Part shown: in pieces, positions 42,790 through 51,332 of the stretch | How the letters are laid out: every line of letters begins with the position of its first letter | Numbering within the stretch: the first letter of the stretch is position 1 | Source of the DNA: Methylobacterium sp. J-030 | GTDB taxonomy: Bacteria > Pseudomonadota > Alphaproteobacteria > Rhizobiales > Beijerinckiaceae | Length of the DNA: 64,000 nucleotides | Assembly: GCF_022829545.1 (NCBI RefSeq) | Contig: NZ_JAKSYM010000175.1 | Location: 1 to 64,000, forward strand | Direction of reading: 5' to 3' | Notes under the pieces: generated by a model | Seen by the model: only the letters and a program-made list of their open reading frames with translations | Databases searched by the model: none | Told to the model about the DNA's origin: nothing | Position numbers and translations under genes: made by a program

Positions 42790-43467
42790 ATGTCAAGCGC
42801 CGGAGGAACGGACCGGAGGGCTGCGCGCGGGCCGATCCCGCGCGGGGCGCGGCGCCGCGCAGAGATCGCCAGCGCTGCCGAGCACGTATTCCTGCAGCAC
42901 GGCTTCGCTGAGACGACAATGCAGATGGTCGCCCTGGCGGCCGGCTCATCCAAGGAGACGCTCTATAGGCATTTTGGCAGCAAGGAAGAGCTGTTCATCG
43001 AAGTCGTAGACAACCGGAATAATGAAGTACGACAAGTCCTCGACGCGAACTTGGAGAGCGACGGCGCCGTTCCGGTCGTCCTGCGCTCGGTGGGCGTCGC
43101 ACTTTTGGAATGCATGTGCAGCCCGACCGTGGTGGCGCTGGCTCGCATGATCGTGAACGAGACTCACAGGCACCCGGCGCTCGGGGAGGCCTTCTACGCG
43201 ATGGCGCCGGGCCGTACCCTGCAGAAGCTGACCGTCTACCTGGCGGAGGCCCGGGCGCGGGGGGAGTTCACCGGCGGCGACCCGGCGCGGGCTGCGGAGA
43301 TCTTCACCGGCAGCATCATGGGCAAGTTCGTCCCGCTGATGCTGTTCACGCCGCACGCGTTCGGCATCGATCCGGATCAGATCAGAGACCATGTCGCCGA
43401 AGCCGTGGCCGTGTTCGTCAAAAGTTATGCAACCAAAGACTATCGACGGTTTGACGACAAGTCTTGA
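42790..43467 (+). CDS. TetR-family transcriptional regulator
   Basis: 225 residues from the ATG at 42790 (GGGAG upstream; a GTG at 42778 is in frame). The HTH spans IASAAEHVFLQHGFAETTMQ to GSSKETLYRHFGSKEELF, the usual TetR DNA-binding domain. The C-terminal ligand domain resembles the AcrR/TetR_C_7 group (VALARMIVNETHRHPALGEAFYAM). It likely represses the divergent efflux operon until a drug binds. Confidence 0.9.
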   Translation: MSSAGGTDRRAARGPIPRGARRRAEIASAAEHVFLQHGFAETTMQMVALAAGSSKETLYRHFGSKEELFIEVVDNRNNEVRQVLDANLESDGAVPVVLRSVGVALLECMCSPTVVALARMIVNETHRHPALGEAFYAMAPGRTLQKLTVYLAEARARGEFTGGDPARAAEIFTGSIMGKFVPLMLFTPHAFGIDPDQIRDHVAEAVAVFVKSYATKDYRRFDDKS

Positions 43468-43579
43468 ATGATTCACGCGATCATCCGGATCGATCGATCA
43501 GCAAAGCCTTGCTGTCGGAACGTTCCGCATGTCGCGTGACTGATCTGGTGACGGCGGAGGGATCCGGACCGATAGCCGG

Positions 43580-43760
43580 ATGAACCTCCATCCGAATGCC
43601 CGTTGACGCCGTCGGGTCGAGGGCGGCCGGTGCGGGTTGCCGGCGCCGCGCGTGGCCGGGACGACGGGCGTGTGCGTGAAGACCGTGGGCGGGTGGATCG
43701 CGCGCTTCGCGGCCGGGGGCCTGGCCGGACTGCAGGACCGCTCGTCCCGGCCGCACACCG
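43580..43760 (+). pseudogene. Decayed IS481-family transposase, N-terminal fragment
   Basis: Pieces of an IS481 N-terminus appear in three frames in order: MNLHPNAR from 43580, then LTPSGRGRP after a frameshift, then TVGGWIARFAAGGLAGLQDRSSRPH (positions about 43682-43759) after another. The last is the conserved HTH-to-linker motif of these transposases. The DDE domain is missing, and the fragment ends at repeat copy B. It is non-functional. The rest of 43468-44072 holds no gene that I can support. Confidence 0.7.
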
Positions 43761-43763
43761 CAA

Positions 43764-43855
43764 GGGCGCTCTGCGCCGGATTGGGCACCGGTTCGGCGCA
43801 CGACAGCGCGTCACGACACAGGCTGAGAGCCGCGCGCGATGGCAACGCGATCGGT
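43764..43855. repeat. Dispersed intergenic palindromic repeat, copy B
   Basis: Shares the core with copies A and C: GCGCTCTGCGCCGGATTGGG, then CACCGGTTCGGCGCACGA, then GCTGAGAGCCGCGCGCGATG. The final CGGCTCT arm found in A and C is missing, so this copy is truncated or diverged at its right end. It abuts the IS481 remnant. Confidence 0.7.
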
Positions 43856-44072
43856 CCACGACATGGGACAGGGATGCCTCGGAGCGGCTTGTCCAACCCG
43901 CGACCTCATCCTGAGACGCCGGCGCGGAGCGCAGGCCTCGAAGGGGCCCTTCAGCGGCCGCGCGATCCCCGGAGCCCTCCGTCGAGGCTCGCCGCGATCG
44001 CCCCTCAGGATGGGGGCGTGGAGGGATCCACCGGATCGCATCGTCCCGGGGAGCGGAGCCGGCCCGCTCACC

Positions 44073-46340
44073 TCACCACTTGTAGCTGACCTTCGCCAGC
44101 ACCCGCCGGGCATCGCCGTAGAAGCAGGACACGTTCGACTGGCAGGAGGCGACGTAGCGCCGGTCGCCGATGTTCGAGGCGTTCACCTGGAAGCGCCAGT
44201 TCTCGTAATCGTAGTGCACCTGCGCGTCGAACAGCACGTAGTCGGGCACCCGCAGGGTGTTGGCCACGTCCGCGAACGAGCTGCCGACGTAGCGCACGCC
44301 GCCGCCGAAGCCGAAGCCGCGCCACGGACCGACCGGGATGGTGTAGTCGGCAAACAGCGAGGCGAGGGTCTTCGGGACGTTGACCGGCGTCTTGCCGACC
44401 CGCGCCGGATCGGCATCCCGCAGGGTGGTGAAGTCGAACTTGGTGAACGAGGCGACGAGGTTGAGCCCGTCGGCGATGTTGGCCACCAGCTGCGCCTCGA
44501 AACCGGCGGAGCGCACCTCGCCGACCTGCGTCTGGAAGATCGTGTTCAGCGGGTTGGGGGTGAGCACGTTGTTGCGGTGGATGTCGAAGCCGGCGAGCGT
44601 CAGGAAGTAGCCCTGGCCGGGCGGCTCGAACTTGACGCCGCCCTCGACCTGATCGCCGGTATCGGGCTTGAACGCCCGGTTGTTGATGTCCGTGCCGATC
44701 TCGGGCTGGAACGAGGTCGCGTACATGATGTAGGGCGCGAGGCCGAAGTCGAAATTGTAGATCGCCGCCGCGCGATAGGTGAAGGCGCTGTCGTTGCGGC
44801 CGTTGGTGTTGGCCGGCGTCAGACGGTCGTAGACGGTGTTCTGGACGAAGTCCTGGCGCCCGCCGAGGATCAGGGTCAGCTCCGGCGTGAGCTTGATCTG
44901 GTCCTGGAAGTAGAGGCCGACCTGCTGGAACGAGTCGGCGTTGATCAGGTAGGGCGAGGCCGAGACCGCCTGCGGGCCGTAAGACGGCGCGAGGATGTTG
45001 AGGTCGGGGCCGGGGAAGCCCGAGGCCTGGTTGTCGTGGATCTGGATGTTCCGGTACTCCACGCCCATCAGGAAGTCGTGGCGGAAGAACCCGTCCGAGA
45101 ACTTGGCCTCGGCCTGGGTGTCGACGTCGAGCTGCGCGACCTTGGCGGAATCCCGGAACAGGTAGCGGCCGAGCTGGGTCTGCAGCGGATCGGTGTAGCC
45201 GAGCTGGCCGATATACGAGTTCTGGTAGCTCTGCGTGTAGGCGTAGCGGGCGTTCTGGCGGACCGCCCAGGTATCGTCGAAGACGTGCTCGAACTCGTAG
45301 CCGATGAAGGCCTGGTCGCGCTGGTAGGTGTTGAAGCCGGCATCGCCCACGTTGAGCGAACGCGGGATGCGCAGGCCGAGCACGGTCGGCCGCACCGTGC
45401 CGTAATAGGGCAGGAAGTTCGCCGTCACCGCCGTGTTGTCGTGCTGGAAGCTCGACAGCACCGTGAACTTGGTCGACCCGTCCGGCTTATAGGTGAAGGC
45501 CGGGGCGATGTAGTAGCTGTCGTCCGGCGCCCCCTGGACCTGCGTGCCGCCGTTGCGGGCATAGCCGGTGAGCCGGGTGAACCAGTGACCCTCCGCGTCG
45601 GCCGGACCGCCGACGTCGAAGGCGGCGTAGCGCTGGTCGAAGGAGCCGCCGCCGACCTCGACATACCCGAACGGGTTCTCGGTCGGGCGCTTGCTGATCT
45701 GGTTGATCAGGCCGCCGGGATTGCCGGCGCCGAACAGCACCGCGGAGGGGCCGCGCAGCACCTCGATCCGCTCCAGCCCGAACGTGTCCACCCGGCTGTA
45801 GGCGAAGCCGTAGTTCAGGAGCTGCAGGCCGTTGAGGTAGAGGCCGTAATCGCTGACCACGAAGCCGCGGAGCTGGAAGAAGTCGAGGCGCGTGTCGGCA
45901 CCGAAGGTGCCCGCGTAGGTGCCGGCGACGTACTGGGTCGCCTGCGTCAGCGTCTGGGCGTTCTGCGTGTCGAGCTGCTGGCGGCCGACCACGGTGATCG
46001 ATTGCGGCGTCTCGATCAGAGGGGTGTTGGTCTTGGTGGCGGTGGCCGAGCGCCGGGCGACGTAGCCGTCGATCGGGCCGGTCGGGCTCTCCACCGCCCG
46101 CGCGCCCGCCCCGGCCCGGGCCGCAACCGGGGCGCCGCCGCCCCGGCTCTCGACGCTCAGTTCCTCGAGCTGGACGCTGCCCCCGGCCGGGGGGTTTCCG
46201 GACGCGCCGCGGCGCGGCGGGGTCGCGTCCTGCGCGAGCGCCGGGCTCGCGGCCTGGGCCAGGACGGTCAGGGAGGCGCCCGCGAGCAGGACGCGCAGGG
46301 TGACGCCGATTGCTTCGGGGCGGGGGTAAGCAACTCTCAT
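44073..46340 (-). CDS. TonB-dependent ferric-siderophore receptor
   Basis: 755 residues from the ATG at 46340. A signal peptide ends near PALAQDA. There is no STN signalling domain, so no FecR-type relay. The TonB box region is followed by a plug domain (PQSITVVGRQQLDTQNAQTL, RGPSAVLFGAGNPGGLINQI), then a 22-strand barrel, ending VLAKVSYKW with the terminal aromatic residue typical of barrel proteins. It imports a ferric siderophore across the outer membrane, powered by TonB-ExbBD. An Irr-type iron box lies 78 bp upstream of the start. Confidence 0.93.
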   Translation of the reverse strand: MRVAYPRPEAIGVTLRVLLAGASLTVLAQAASPALAQDATPPRRGASGNPPAGGSVQLEELSVESRGGGAPVAARAGAGARAVESPTGPIDGYVARRSATATKTNTPLIETPQSITVVGRQQLDTQNAQTLTQATQYVAGTYAGTFGADTRLDFFQLRGFVVSDYGLYLNGLQLLNYGFAYSRVDTFGLERIEVLRGPSAVLFGAGNPGGLINQISKRPTENPFGYVEVGGGSFDQRYAAFDVGGPADAEGHWFTRLTGYARNGGTQVQGAPDDSYYIAPAFTYKPDGSTKFTVLSSFQHDNTAVTANFLPYYGTVRPTVLGLRIPRSLNVGDAGFNTYQRDQAFIGYEFEHVFDDTWAVRQNARYAYTQSYQNSYIGQLGYTDPLQTQLGRYLFRDSAKVAQLDVDTQAEAKFSDGFFRHDFLMGVEYRNIQIHDNQASGFPGPDLNILAPSYGPQAVSASPYLINADSFQQVGLYFQDQIKLTPELTLILGGRQDFVQNTVYDRLTPANTNGRNDSAFTYRAAAIYNFDFGLAPYIMYATSFQPEIGTDINNRAFKPDTGDQVEGGVKFEPPGQGYFLTLAGFDIHRNNVLTPNPLNTIFQTQVGEVRSAGFEAQLVANIADGLNLVASFTKFDFTTLRDADPARVGKTPVNVPKTLASLFADYTIPVGPWRGFGFGGGVRYVGSSFADVANTLRVPDYVLFDAQVHYDYENWRFQVNASNIGDRRYVASCQSNVSCFYGDARRVLAKVSYKW

Positions 46341-46417
46341 GGGACCTGGCCGTGTGCGACGCCGCGGGCAGCCGACCGCATTCGCCGGAAGCGGCCCCGG
46401 CGCTGCTGTCACGCTGT

Positions 46418-46434
46418 TTAGAATTGTGCTAAAG
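46418..46434. promoter_or_regulatory. Iron-control element (Irr/ICE box)
   Basis: TTTAGAATTGTGCTAAA matches the consensus TTTAGAAnnnTTCTAAA with one mismatch (TGC for TTC). It lies 78-94 bp upstream of the receptor ATG, where it can control that promoter. In Hyphomicrobiales, Irr binds such boxes under iron limitation. Confidence 0.7.
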
Positions 46435-47156
46435 TACTGTCGGGATTGCGTTTTCTTAAACGTGACGTACGCGCAGCCGTGCTGGGCCGCAAGCCGCCCT
46501 CGCGCTTCCGGCGAGGGCTGTTGCCGCGGCGACACGCTCTGGTAGCGAGCTTGCGAAGACCCGGATCGCCGCCGGATCGGTCGGACGGGTGGCCGCGCGT
46601 CTCCCTTCCCCCTTTGCGGGGGCGGGGACCCGCGCCCCGTTTGCGCCCCCGTCGTCGCGCGCGACGGGGGAATCAGGTCGTCTTACTGCGTCGCGAAAGC
46701 CTCGAGCCCAGCCCGTTCAAGGTGTTGTGCGGAGATCCGACGCTGTTGCCGCGCGCCGCTTCGGCACCGGCCCGCGTATCGCGAACGCGGCCCGTTCCCG
46801 GGCGCACGCAGCGAAAGCGGAATGCGACCCGGGATCCAGCACACGATGTCGCGCAGCGTCGATCGGGATCGACCTGTGCCGCTGACGCGGCGCTTCGTGT
46901 GCTGGATCCCGGATCAGGTTCCGCTTCGCTCCACCTGTCCGGGAAAGGGGTGGGTGTCACGCGTCGGGGGCGCCGATCCCGTGCCCTGCGCTTGGCCAAA
47001 CACCTCGAAAGGGCTGGCCTCAAACCCTTCGAGGTCGAGCACGTCTCCGGGTGCGCATCCGTAAACCGGAACACCCGGACCGCAGAGGGGGGCGAAATTA
47101 TTTGACGCGATTAAGCGTAGGGTAGCAGGATCGAGGCGTCCGAACCGGCCCAGGCC
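46435..47156. other. Gene-free region with a large inverted repeat
   Basis: 722 bp between divergently oriented genes (receptor promoter on one side, hydrolase end on the other). It holds the 121-bp inverted repeat (46810-46930), and near 47003-47034 a hairpin CCTCGAAAGGG / CCCTTCGAGG that may terminate the hydrolase transcript. The overlapping frames here have no family features. Confidence 0.5.
46810..46930. repeat. Large imperfect inverted repeat (hairpin element)
   Basis: Outer arms AGCGAAAGCGGAA (46810-46822) and TTCCGCTTCGCT (46919-46930); perfect 17-bp inner arms CCGGGATCCAGCACACG (46829-46845) / CGTGTGCTGGATCCCGG (46896-46912); a central hairpin GTCGATC-GG-GATCGAC (46858-46873). The whole can fold into one long stem with internal loops. 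No gene overlaps it. It could be a mobile palindromic repeat or an RNA structure. Confidence 0.75.
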
Positions 47157-48401
47157 CTACTTCACCCGCCCCGCGAGCCACGTGGCCAGCAGGTCGGCCA
47201 CGGCATCGCTGTTGGTCTCCAGCATCATCATATGGCCGTTGCCGCGCAGGTCCCGGTCGGCGAGCTGGATCACGTCGGGCTTGGCGCCGGCCTGGGTCAG
47301 GAAGGCGGCCGTGCAGGAATCGTAGGTGGCGTGAAACGAGGCCTCCGCGGTCACCAGCACGGTCGGCACCTTCGCGAGGTTCGGCAGGGTCCGGACGGGC
47401 TCGCCCTGGAGCCAGCAGCGCACCTGCCCGTCCGCCGCCTTCGTCTGCTGCGCCACCACCAGATCCTCGGGGGCTTTGACGGGGGGCGCGAAGGTCAGCG
47501 GCATGCGGGTCAACCCGTAGGCGCGGGCGCGCCCGTCGCCGCTCTTCTCCCAGAAATCCTTGCCGCCGCGGAACTGCACGTCGAAGAAGGGCGGCCCGCT
47601 CGGCTCGACCGCCACATGCGCCTTCACAAGGTCGGGCCGGGCATCCGAGGCCGCCCAGCCGAACAAAGCCGCCTGGCCGTGGGTGAGCAGGATCGTCGGC
47701 CCGATCTTGTCGAGGAGCGCGACCAGCGCGGGATCGACCAGCTCCTCGGTCTGCTGGCTGTTGGCCAGGAACGGCACTTGGCTGGCGAAGAACTGGTCGA
47801 AGCCGGCATTGCCCTGCACGCCGGGCCCGTCCGGCCAGCGGGTGTGGAGCTTGGCCTGCGGATACAGGTCGTAGACTTCGGGCGCCGTGTGGGTCCGCTC
47901 CAGGCTGCGGGTGCCGAGGCGGTCGTAGGGGCCGTAGACCTCCGGGTTGGTGCCCGAGCGCCCGCGCCCGACCTGATCGACCACGTAGACCTGAAAGCCC
48001 TTCTCGACGAAGCGCTGCACCCAGCCCGGGCGCCCGTCCGCGGTGGCGAGGAAGTTCACGCCGGTCTGGGCGAGCCCGTGCACCATCACCACCGGATAGG
48101 GCTGCGTGATCCGGGCCGGGGTCCGCGACTGCACGAACATCTGGCCGACCATCACGGTCTTGTCGCCGAGCTTCTGATAGCGGCCGCCGATGTAGAAATA
48201 GCCCGCCCGGGTCACCGGCTCGGCCGGGGCCGGGCCGGCGGGCGCGGATGCCGGGCCCTGGCTCGGCCCCTGGGCCGATCGCTGCACCGGCACCTCGGCC
48301 GGCACCGTCCCCTGCGCGCGGGCGGCTCCCGCGGCGACGGCCGATACCTGAACGGCGAGCAGCGCTGCGAGGGCGCCGTTCGCGATGCCGTTGCCGGCCA
48401 T
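47157..48401 (-). CDS. Exported alpha/beta-hydrolase-fold protein with Ser-to-Gly nucleophile
   Basis: 414 residues from the ATG at 48401 (GGGAG upstream). The signal peptide ends near GAARAQG, then comes a Pro/Ala-rich linker to about residue 65. The fold is clear: YPVVMVHGLAQTGVNFLA, FQVYVVDQVGRGRSGTNPE, and a late NGHMMMLETNSD histidine. The nucleophile elbow reads LLTHGQAALFGW where homologues I know have THSQ. The Gly codon is GGC, one transition from the Ser codon AGC. It may be a non-catalytic member or have lost activity. It lies periplasmic and alone on its strand, 265 bp from a divergent small gene. Confidence 0.8.
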   Translation of the reverse strand: MAGNGIANGALAALLAVQVSAVAAGAARAQGTVPAEVPVQRSAQGPSQGPASAPAGPAPAEPVTRAGYFYIGGRYQKLGDKTVMVGQMFVQSRTPARITQPYPVVMVHGLAQTGVNFLATADGRPGWVQRFVEKGFQVYVVDQVGRGRSGTNPEVYGPYDRLGTRSLERTHTAPEVYDLYPQAKLHTRWPDGPGVQGNAGFDQFFASQVPFLANSQQTEELVDPALVALLDKIGPTILLTHGQAALFGWAASDARPDLVKAHVAVEPSGPPFFDVQFRGGKDFWEKSGDGRARAYGLTRMPLTFAPPVKAPEDLVVAQQTKAADGQVRCWLQGEPVRTLPNLAKVPTVLVTAEASFHATYDSCTAAFLTQAGAKPDVIQLADRDLRGNGHMMMLETNSDAVADLLATWLAGRVK

Positions 48402-48665
48402 GCCGTCTCTCCCGGGTGCACCCTGCTCCGCGCGGGCGCTTATTGCGGGAAACGCAACGCTCGACCACCGGGAAAGCTGCACACGGACCGGTTGCAGGGT
48501 CCCTGACGAGCCCAAACCCAGGTGCATGCCAGGCGCGACCTTGGCGGTGCTGGCGCCGCGGGATCCGCGCGCCCATCTTCAGTCGGTGACGGCGCCGTGA
48601 TCGCCGTCCGCGCCCGGAATTCCTTGCGGATCTCCCCGGGCGAGCCTCAACCAAGGATATCCGTC

Positions 48666-48830
48666 GTGGATCCCGCAACAGCCAAGACCCTGGTCTCAGC
48701 CGCCCTGGTCGCCTCCATCTCCCTGTTCAGCCTGGTGTCGTTTCAGGCGCTCTTCGCCCAGATCGCGGCCGATCTGCGGGCCGTGCGCGTCCCGGTGCGG
48801 ACCGACCGTCGGGATAAGCCGCAGGCCTGA
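48666..48830 (+). CDS. Small single-TM protein of unknown function
   Basis: 54 residues from a GTG at 48666 with AAGGA eight bases upstream. One hydrophobic segment (VSAALVASISLFSLVSFQAL) is followed by a basic tail (VPVRTDRRDKPQA). It could be a small membrane protein, but its short length means it might be chance. A branched hairpin element starts 9 bp after its stop. Confidence 0.5.
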   Translation: MDPATAKTLVSAALVASISLFSLVSFQALFAQIAADLRAVRVPVRTDRRDKPQA

Positions 48831-48839
48831 GCGGCCCGA

Positions 48840-48904
48840 GGTCCGGGGTTCCCCAGGGCTCCGCCCTGGACCCGCGAAAGGGCTCGCCCTTTCGAAACCG
48901 GACC
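48840..48904. repeat. Branched hairpin element (two hairpins in an outer stem)
   Basis: Outer stem GGTCCGG (48840-48846) / CCGGACC (48898-48904) encloses hairpin CCAGGGC-TCC-GCCCTGG (48853-48869) and hairpin CGAAAGGGC-TC-GCCCTTTCG (48875-48894). The last two inner motifs recur in the larger element at 50636-50740, on the other side of the acyl-CoA synthetase gene. Confidence 0.75.
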
Positions 48905-48930
48905 TTCGTTCACGCGCGCCGGACAGGCGC

Positions 48931-50568
48931 TCAGGCCTCGTCCTGACGGGCCCGCTCCCGCAGGATGAACTTCTGCACCTTGCCGGTGGAGGTCTTGGGC
49001 AATTCGCCGAACACCACGTGGCGGGGGAGCTTGTAGGACGCGAGCCGACCCCGGCACCATTGGATCAGCTCGTCGGCGCTGGGCGAGGCCCCGGGCTTCA
49101 GCTCCACGAAGGCGCAGGGCGTCTCGCCCCATTTCGCGTCGGGCTTGGCCACCACGGCGGCGCCCGCCACCGCCGGGTGCTTGAACAGGGCGTCCTCGAC
49201 CTCGATCGACGAGATGTTCTCGCCCCCTGAGATGATGATGTCCTTCGAGCGGTCCTTGAGCTGGACGTAGCCGTCCGGGTGCTTCACCCCGAGGTCGCCG
49301 GTGCGGAACCAGCCGCCCCTGAAGGCGGCCTGCGTGGCCGCCGGGTTCTTGAGGTAGCCGCGCATCACCACGTTGCCGCGCATCATCACCTCGCCGATCG
49401 TGCGCCCGTCCGCCGGCACCGGCTCCAGCGTGTCGGGATCGCGCACGTCGAGGGCCTCCAGCACCGGATAGCGCACGCCCTGGCGGGCCTTCTTGGCTGC
49501 CCGCTGGTCGGCCGCGAGCGCGTCCCAGTCGGCGTGCCACGCGTTCACCACCGCCGGCCCGTAGCTCTCGGTCAGCCCGTAGAGGTGGGTCACGTCGAAC
49601 CCGGCCTCCGACATGCCGGCGAGCACCGCCTCCGGGGGTGGCGCGGCGGCCGTGAAGAAGGCCACGCGCTGCGGCAGGTCCCGGCGCTCGGAATCGGCGG
49701 CGTTGATCAGCATCTGCATCACGATCGGCGCGCCGCAGAGATGGGTGACCCCGTGCTCGGCCATCAGCCGGTACAGCGCGTCCGCCCGCACCTGCCGCAG
49801 GCAGACATGGGTGCCGGCCACGATCGACAGGGTCCAGGGGAAGCACCAGCCGTTGCAGTGGAACATCGGCAGGGTCCAGAGATAGACCGGGTGCTGCCCG
49901 AGCCCGCCCGTGACCACGTTGCCGAGCGCCAGCAAAGCCGCGCCGCGGTGGTGATAGACCACGCCCTTCGGGTCGCCCGTGGTGCCAGACGTGTAGTTCA
50001 GCGTGATCGCGTCCCACTCGTCGCCGGGCAGGGACCAATCGTGCTCCGGGTCGCCGCCGGCCAGGAAGGTCTCGTAGTCGGTCTCGCCGAGCCTCTCGCC
50101 GGGGCCGTCATAGACCGGGTCGTCGACGTCGATCACGAACGGCCGGGTCGCCAGACCCGCGAGCGCCGCGGCGGCCGTGCGGGAAAACTCCCGGTCGGTG
50201 ATCAGCACCTTGGCCTCGCCGTGCTCCAGGCAGAAGCCGATCGCGGCGGCGTCGAGGCGGGTGTTGAGGGTGTTGAGCACCGCCCCGGTCATCGGCACGC
50301 CGTAGTGGCACTCGATCATCTCGGGGGTGTTGGCGAGCAGCGCCGCCACCGTGTCGCCGCGACCGATCCCCCGGGCCGCGAGCGCCCCGGCGAGGCGGCG
50401 GGCGCGGGCGTAGAGGTCCCGGTAGGGCCGCCGCAGGGTGCCGTGGACCACCGCGACGTGGTCGGGAAACACCCGCGCGGCCCGGTCGAGGTAGAGCAGG
50501 GGGGTCAGCGGCTGGTGGTTGGCCGGCACGCGATCGAGGTCGCGGTCGTAGATCGTGTCGCGGGCCAT
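48931..50568 (-). CDS. AMP-forming acyl-CoA synthetase (fatty-acyl type)
   Basis: 545 residues from the ATG at 50568, which has GGAGG upstream. A longer frame upstream is out of frame with the PAS gene and is not coding. ATP signature TLNYTSGTTGDPKGVVYHHR, A5 motif LYGLTESYGPAVVN, hinge GWFRTGDLGVKHPDGYVQLKDRSKD, C-terminal PKTSTGKVQKFILRE. PMFHCNGWCFPWTL is typical of the medium- to long-chain (AlkK/dimethylsulfoniopropionate-ligase-like) group. It activates a fatty or thioether carboxylate with ATP and CoA. It is an isolated gene flanked on both sides by branched hairpin elements. Confidence 0.9.
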   Translation of the reverse strand: MARDTIYDRDLDRVPANHQPLTPLLYLDRAARVFPDHVAVVHGTLRRPYRDLYARARRLAGALAARGIGRGDTVAALLANTPEMIECHYGVPMTGAVLNTLNTRLDAAAIGFCLEHGEAKVLITDREFSRTAAAALAGLATRPFVIDVDDPVYDGPGERLGETDYETFLAGGDPEHDWSLPGDEWDAITLNYTSGTTGDPKGVVYHHRGAALLALGNVVTGGLGQHPVYLWTLPMFHCNGWCFPWTLSIVAGTHVCLRQVRADALYRLMAEHGVTHLCGAPIVMQMLINAADSERRDLPQRVAFFTAAAPPPEAVLAGMSEAGFDVTHLYGLTESYGPAVVNAWHADWDALAADQRAAKKARQGVRYPVLEALDVRDPDTLEPVPADGRTIGEVMMRGNVVMRGYLKNPAATQAAFRGGWFRTGDLGVKHPDGYVQLKDRSKDIIISGGENISSIEVEDALFKHPAVAGAAVVAKPDAKWGETPCAFVELKPGASPSADELIQWCRGRLASYKLPRHVVFGELPKTSTGKVQKFILRERARQDEA

Positions 50569-50635
50569 CCCGTCCTCCCGGTTCCGGCAAGTCTTTGCCG
50601 AGACAGTAGCTTGCCGACGGGGGCGGATCGAGTCG

Positions 50636-50740
50636 GGGTTTCGAAAGGTCGAGACCTTTCGCGGGTCCAGGGCAGGGCCCTGGCGTTCGTCAGGGCCTTG
50701 CCCTGACAACCCACCCGAGGGCTGAGCCCTTTGGAAACCC
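50636..50740. repeat. Branched hairpin element (four hairpins in an outer stem)
   Basis: Outer stem GGGTTTC (50636-50642) / GAAACCC (50734-50740). Inside, in order: CGAAAGGTC-GA-GACCTTTCG (50642-50661), CCAGGGC-AGG-GCCCTGG (50667-50683), GTCAGGGC-CTT-GCCCTGAC (50689-50707), and AGGGC-TGA-GCCCT (50718-50730). All stems are perfect by inspection. It lies between the synthetase start and the PAS gene stop. Confidence 0.78.
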
Positions 50741-50744
50741 GGCC

Positions 50745-51332
50745 CTAATGCCGCGATTCGTCCTCGGGCTCCGGCAGGAAGCGGGCGAGTTCGAAGCCGA
50801 TCTCGATCATCAGGTGCTCGATCCGGTCCGTGAGCGCCGGCCGGTGCAGGGCGCGGGCGAGTTCGCGCAGGGCGATGACGTGCTCCGCCATCCGGTTCAC
50901 CACGCGCTCGCTCTGCACGAGATTGGCCGCCTGCTCCTCGGTCCGGTCGATGGCGATGCCGCGCCCCCGCATGGCCCGGCCTTCGGAATCGTGCTCGATC
51001 CGGCCGCGCATCAGCAGCGTGCGGATGCCGGCACGGGTCTCCCGGGTCCGGAACTCCGCCTCCACGGAACCCCCGATCACCGCGGCCGCGTGCAGGTAGC
51101 TCTCGATCCGGACGCGATCCTCGGGATGCGTGCGGTCGAGGAAGGTTTCGAGGGAGACGCCGCGCGCGGCGGCCGCCGGGTCGAGGCCGAGCAGCCCCGC
51201 CAGGGAAGCCGAGAGTTCCAACTGCCCGGCCCAATGGTCGTGGACCCACGTGCCGACCACGCCTGAAGCGTCGAGGGCGGATTGCGGGATCGGGCCTTCG
51301 GCCACGCCATCGCCCGCGGGAACATCCGGCAT
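50745..51332 (-). CDS. Stand-alone PAS-domain protein
   Basis: 195 residues from the ATG at 51332; a TTG at 51353 is possible. A PAS_3-type fold spans about residues 25-125: LELSASLAGLLGLDPAAAAR, RTHPEDRVRIESYLHAAA, VEAEFRTRETRAGIRTLLMR and GIAIDRTEEQAAN. A helical C-terminal region follows (HLMIEIGFELARFLPEPE) without HisKA, GGDEF or output domain. It probably senses a small ligand and acts through a partner. It is divergent from the ParA gene. Confidence 0.75.
   Translation of the reverse strand: MPDVPAGDGVAEGPIPQSALDASGVVGTWVHDHWAGQLELSASLAGLLGLDPAAAARGVSLETFLDRTHPEDRVRIESYLHAAAVIGGSVEAEFRTRETRAGIRTLLMRGRIEHDSEGRAMRGRGIAIDRTEEQAANLVQSERVVNRMAEHVIALRELARALHRPALTDRIEHLMIEIGFELARFLPEPEDESRH

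Noticed and set aside
43839..46421. 860-residue plus-strand frame opposite the siderophore receptor
   Set aside because: Antisense of a complete TonB receptor; Val/Glu/Arg-rich shadow without domains.
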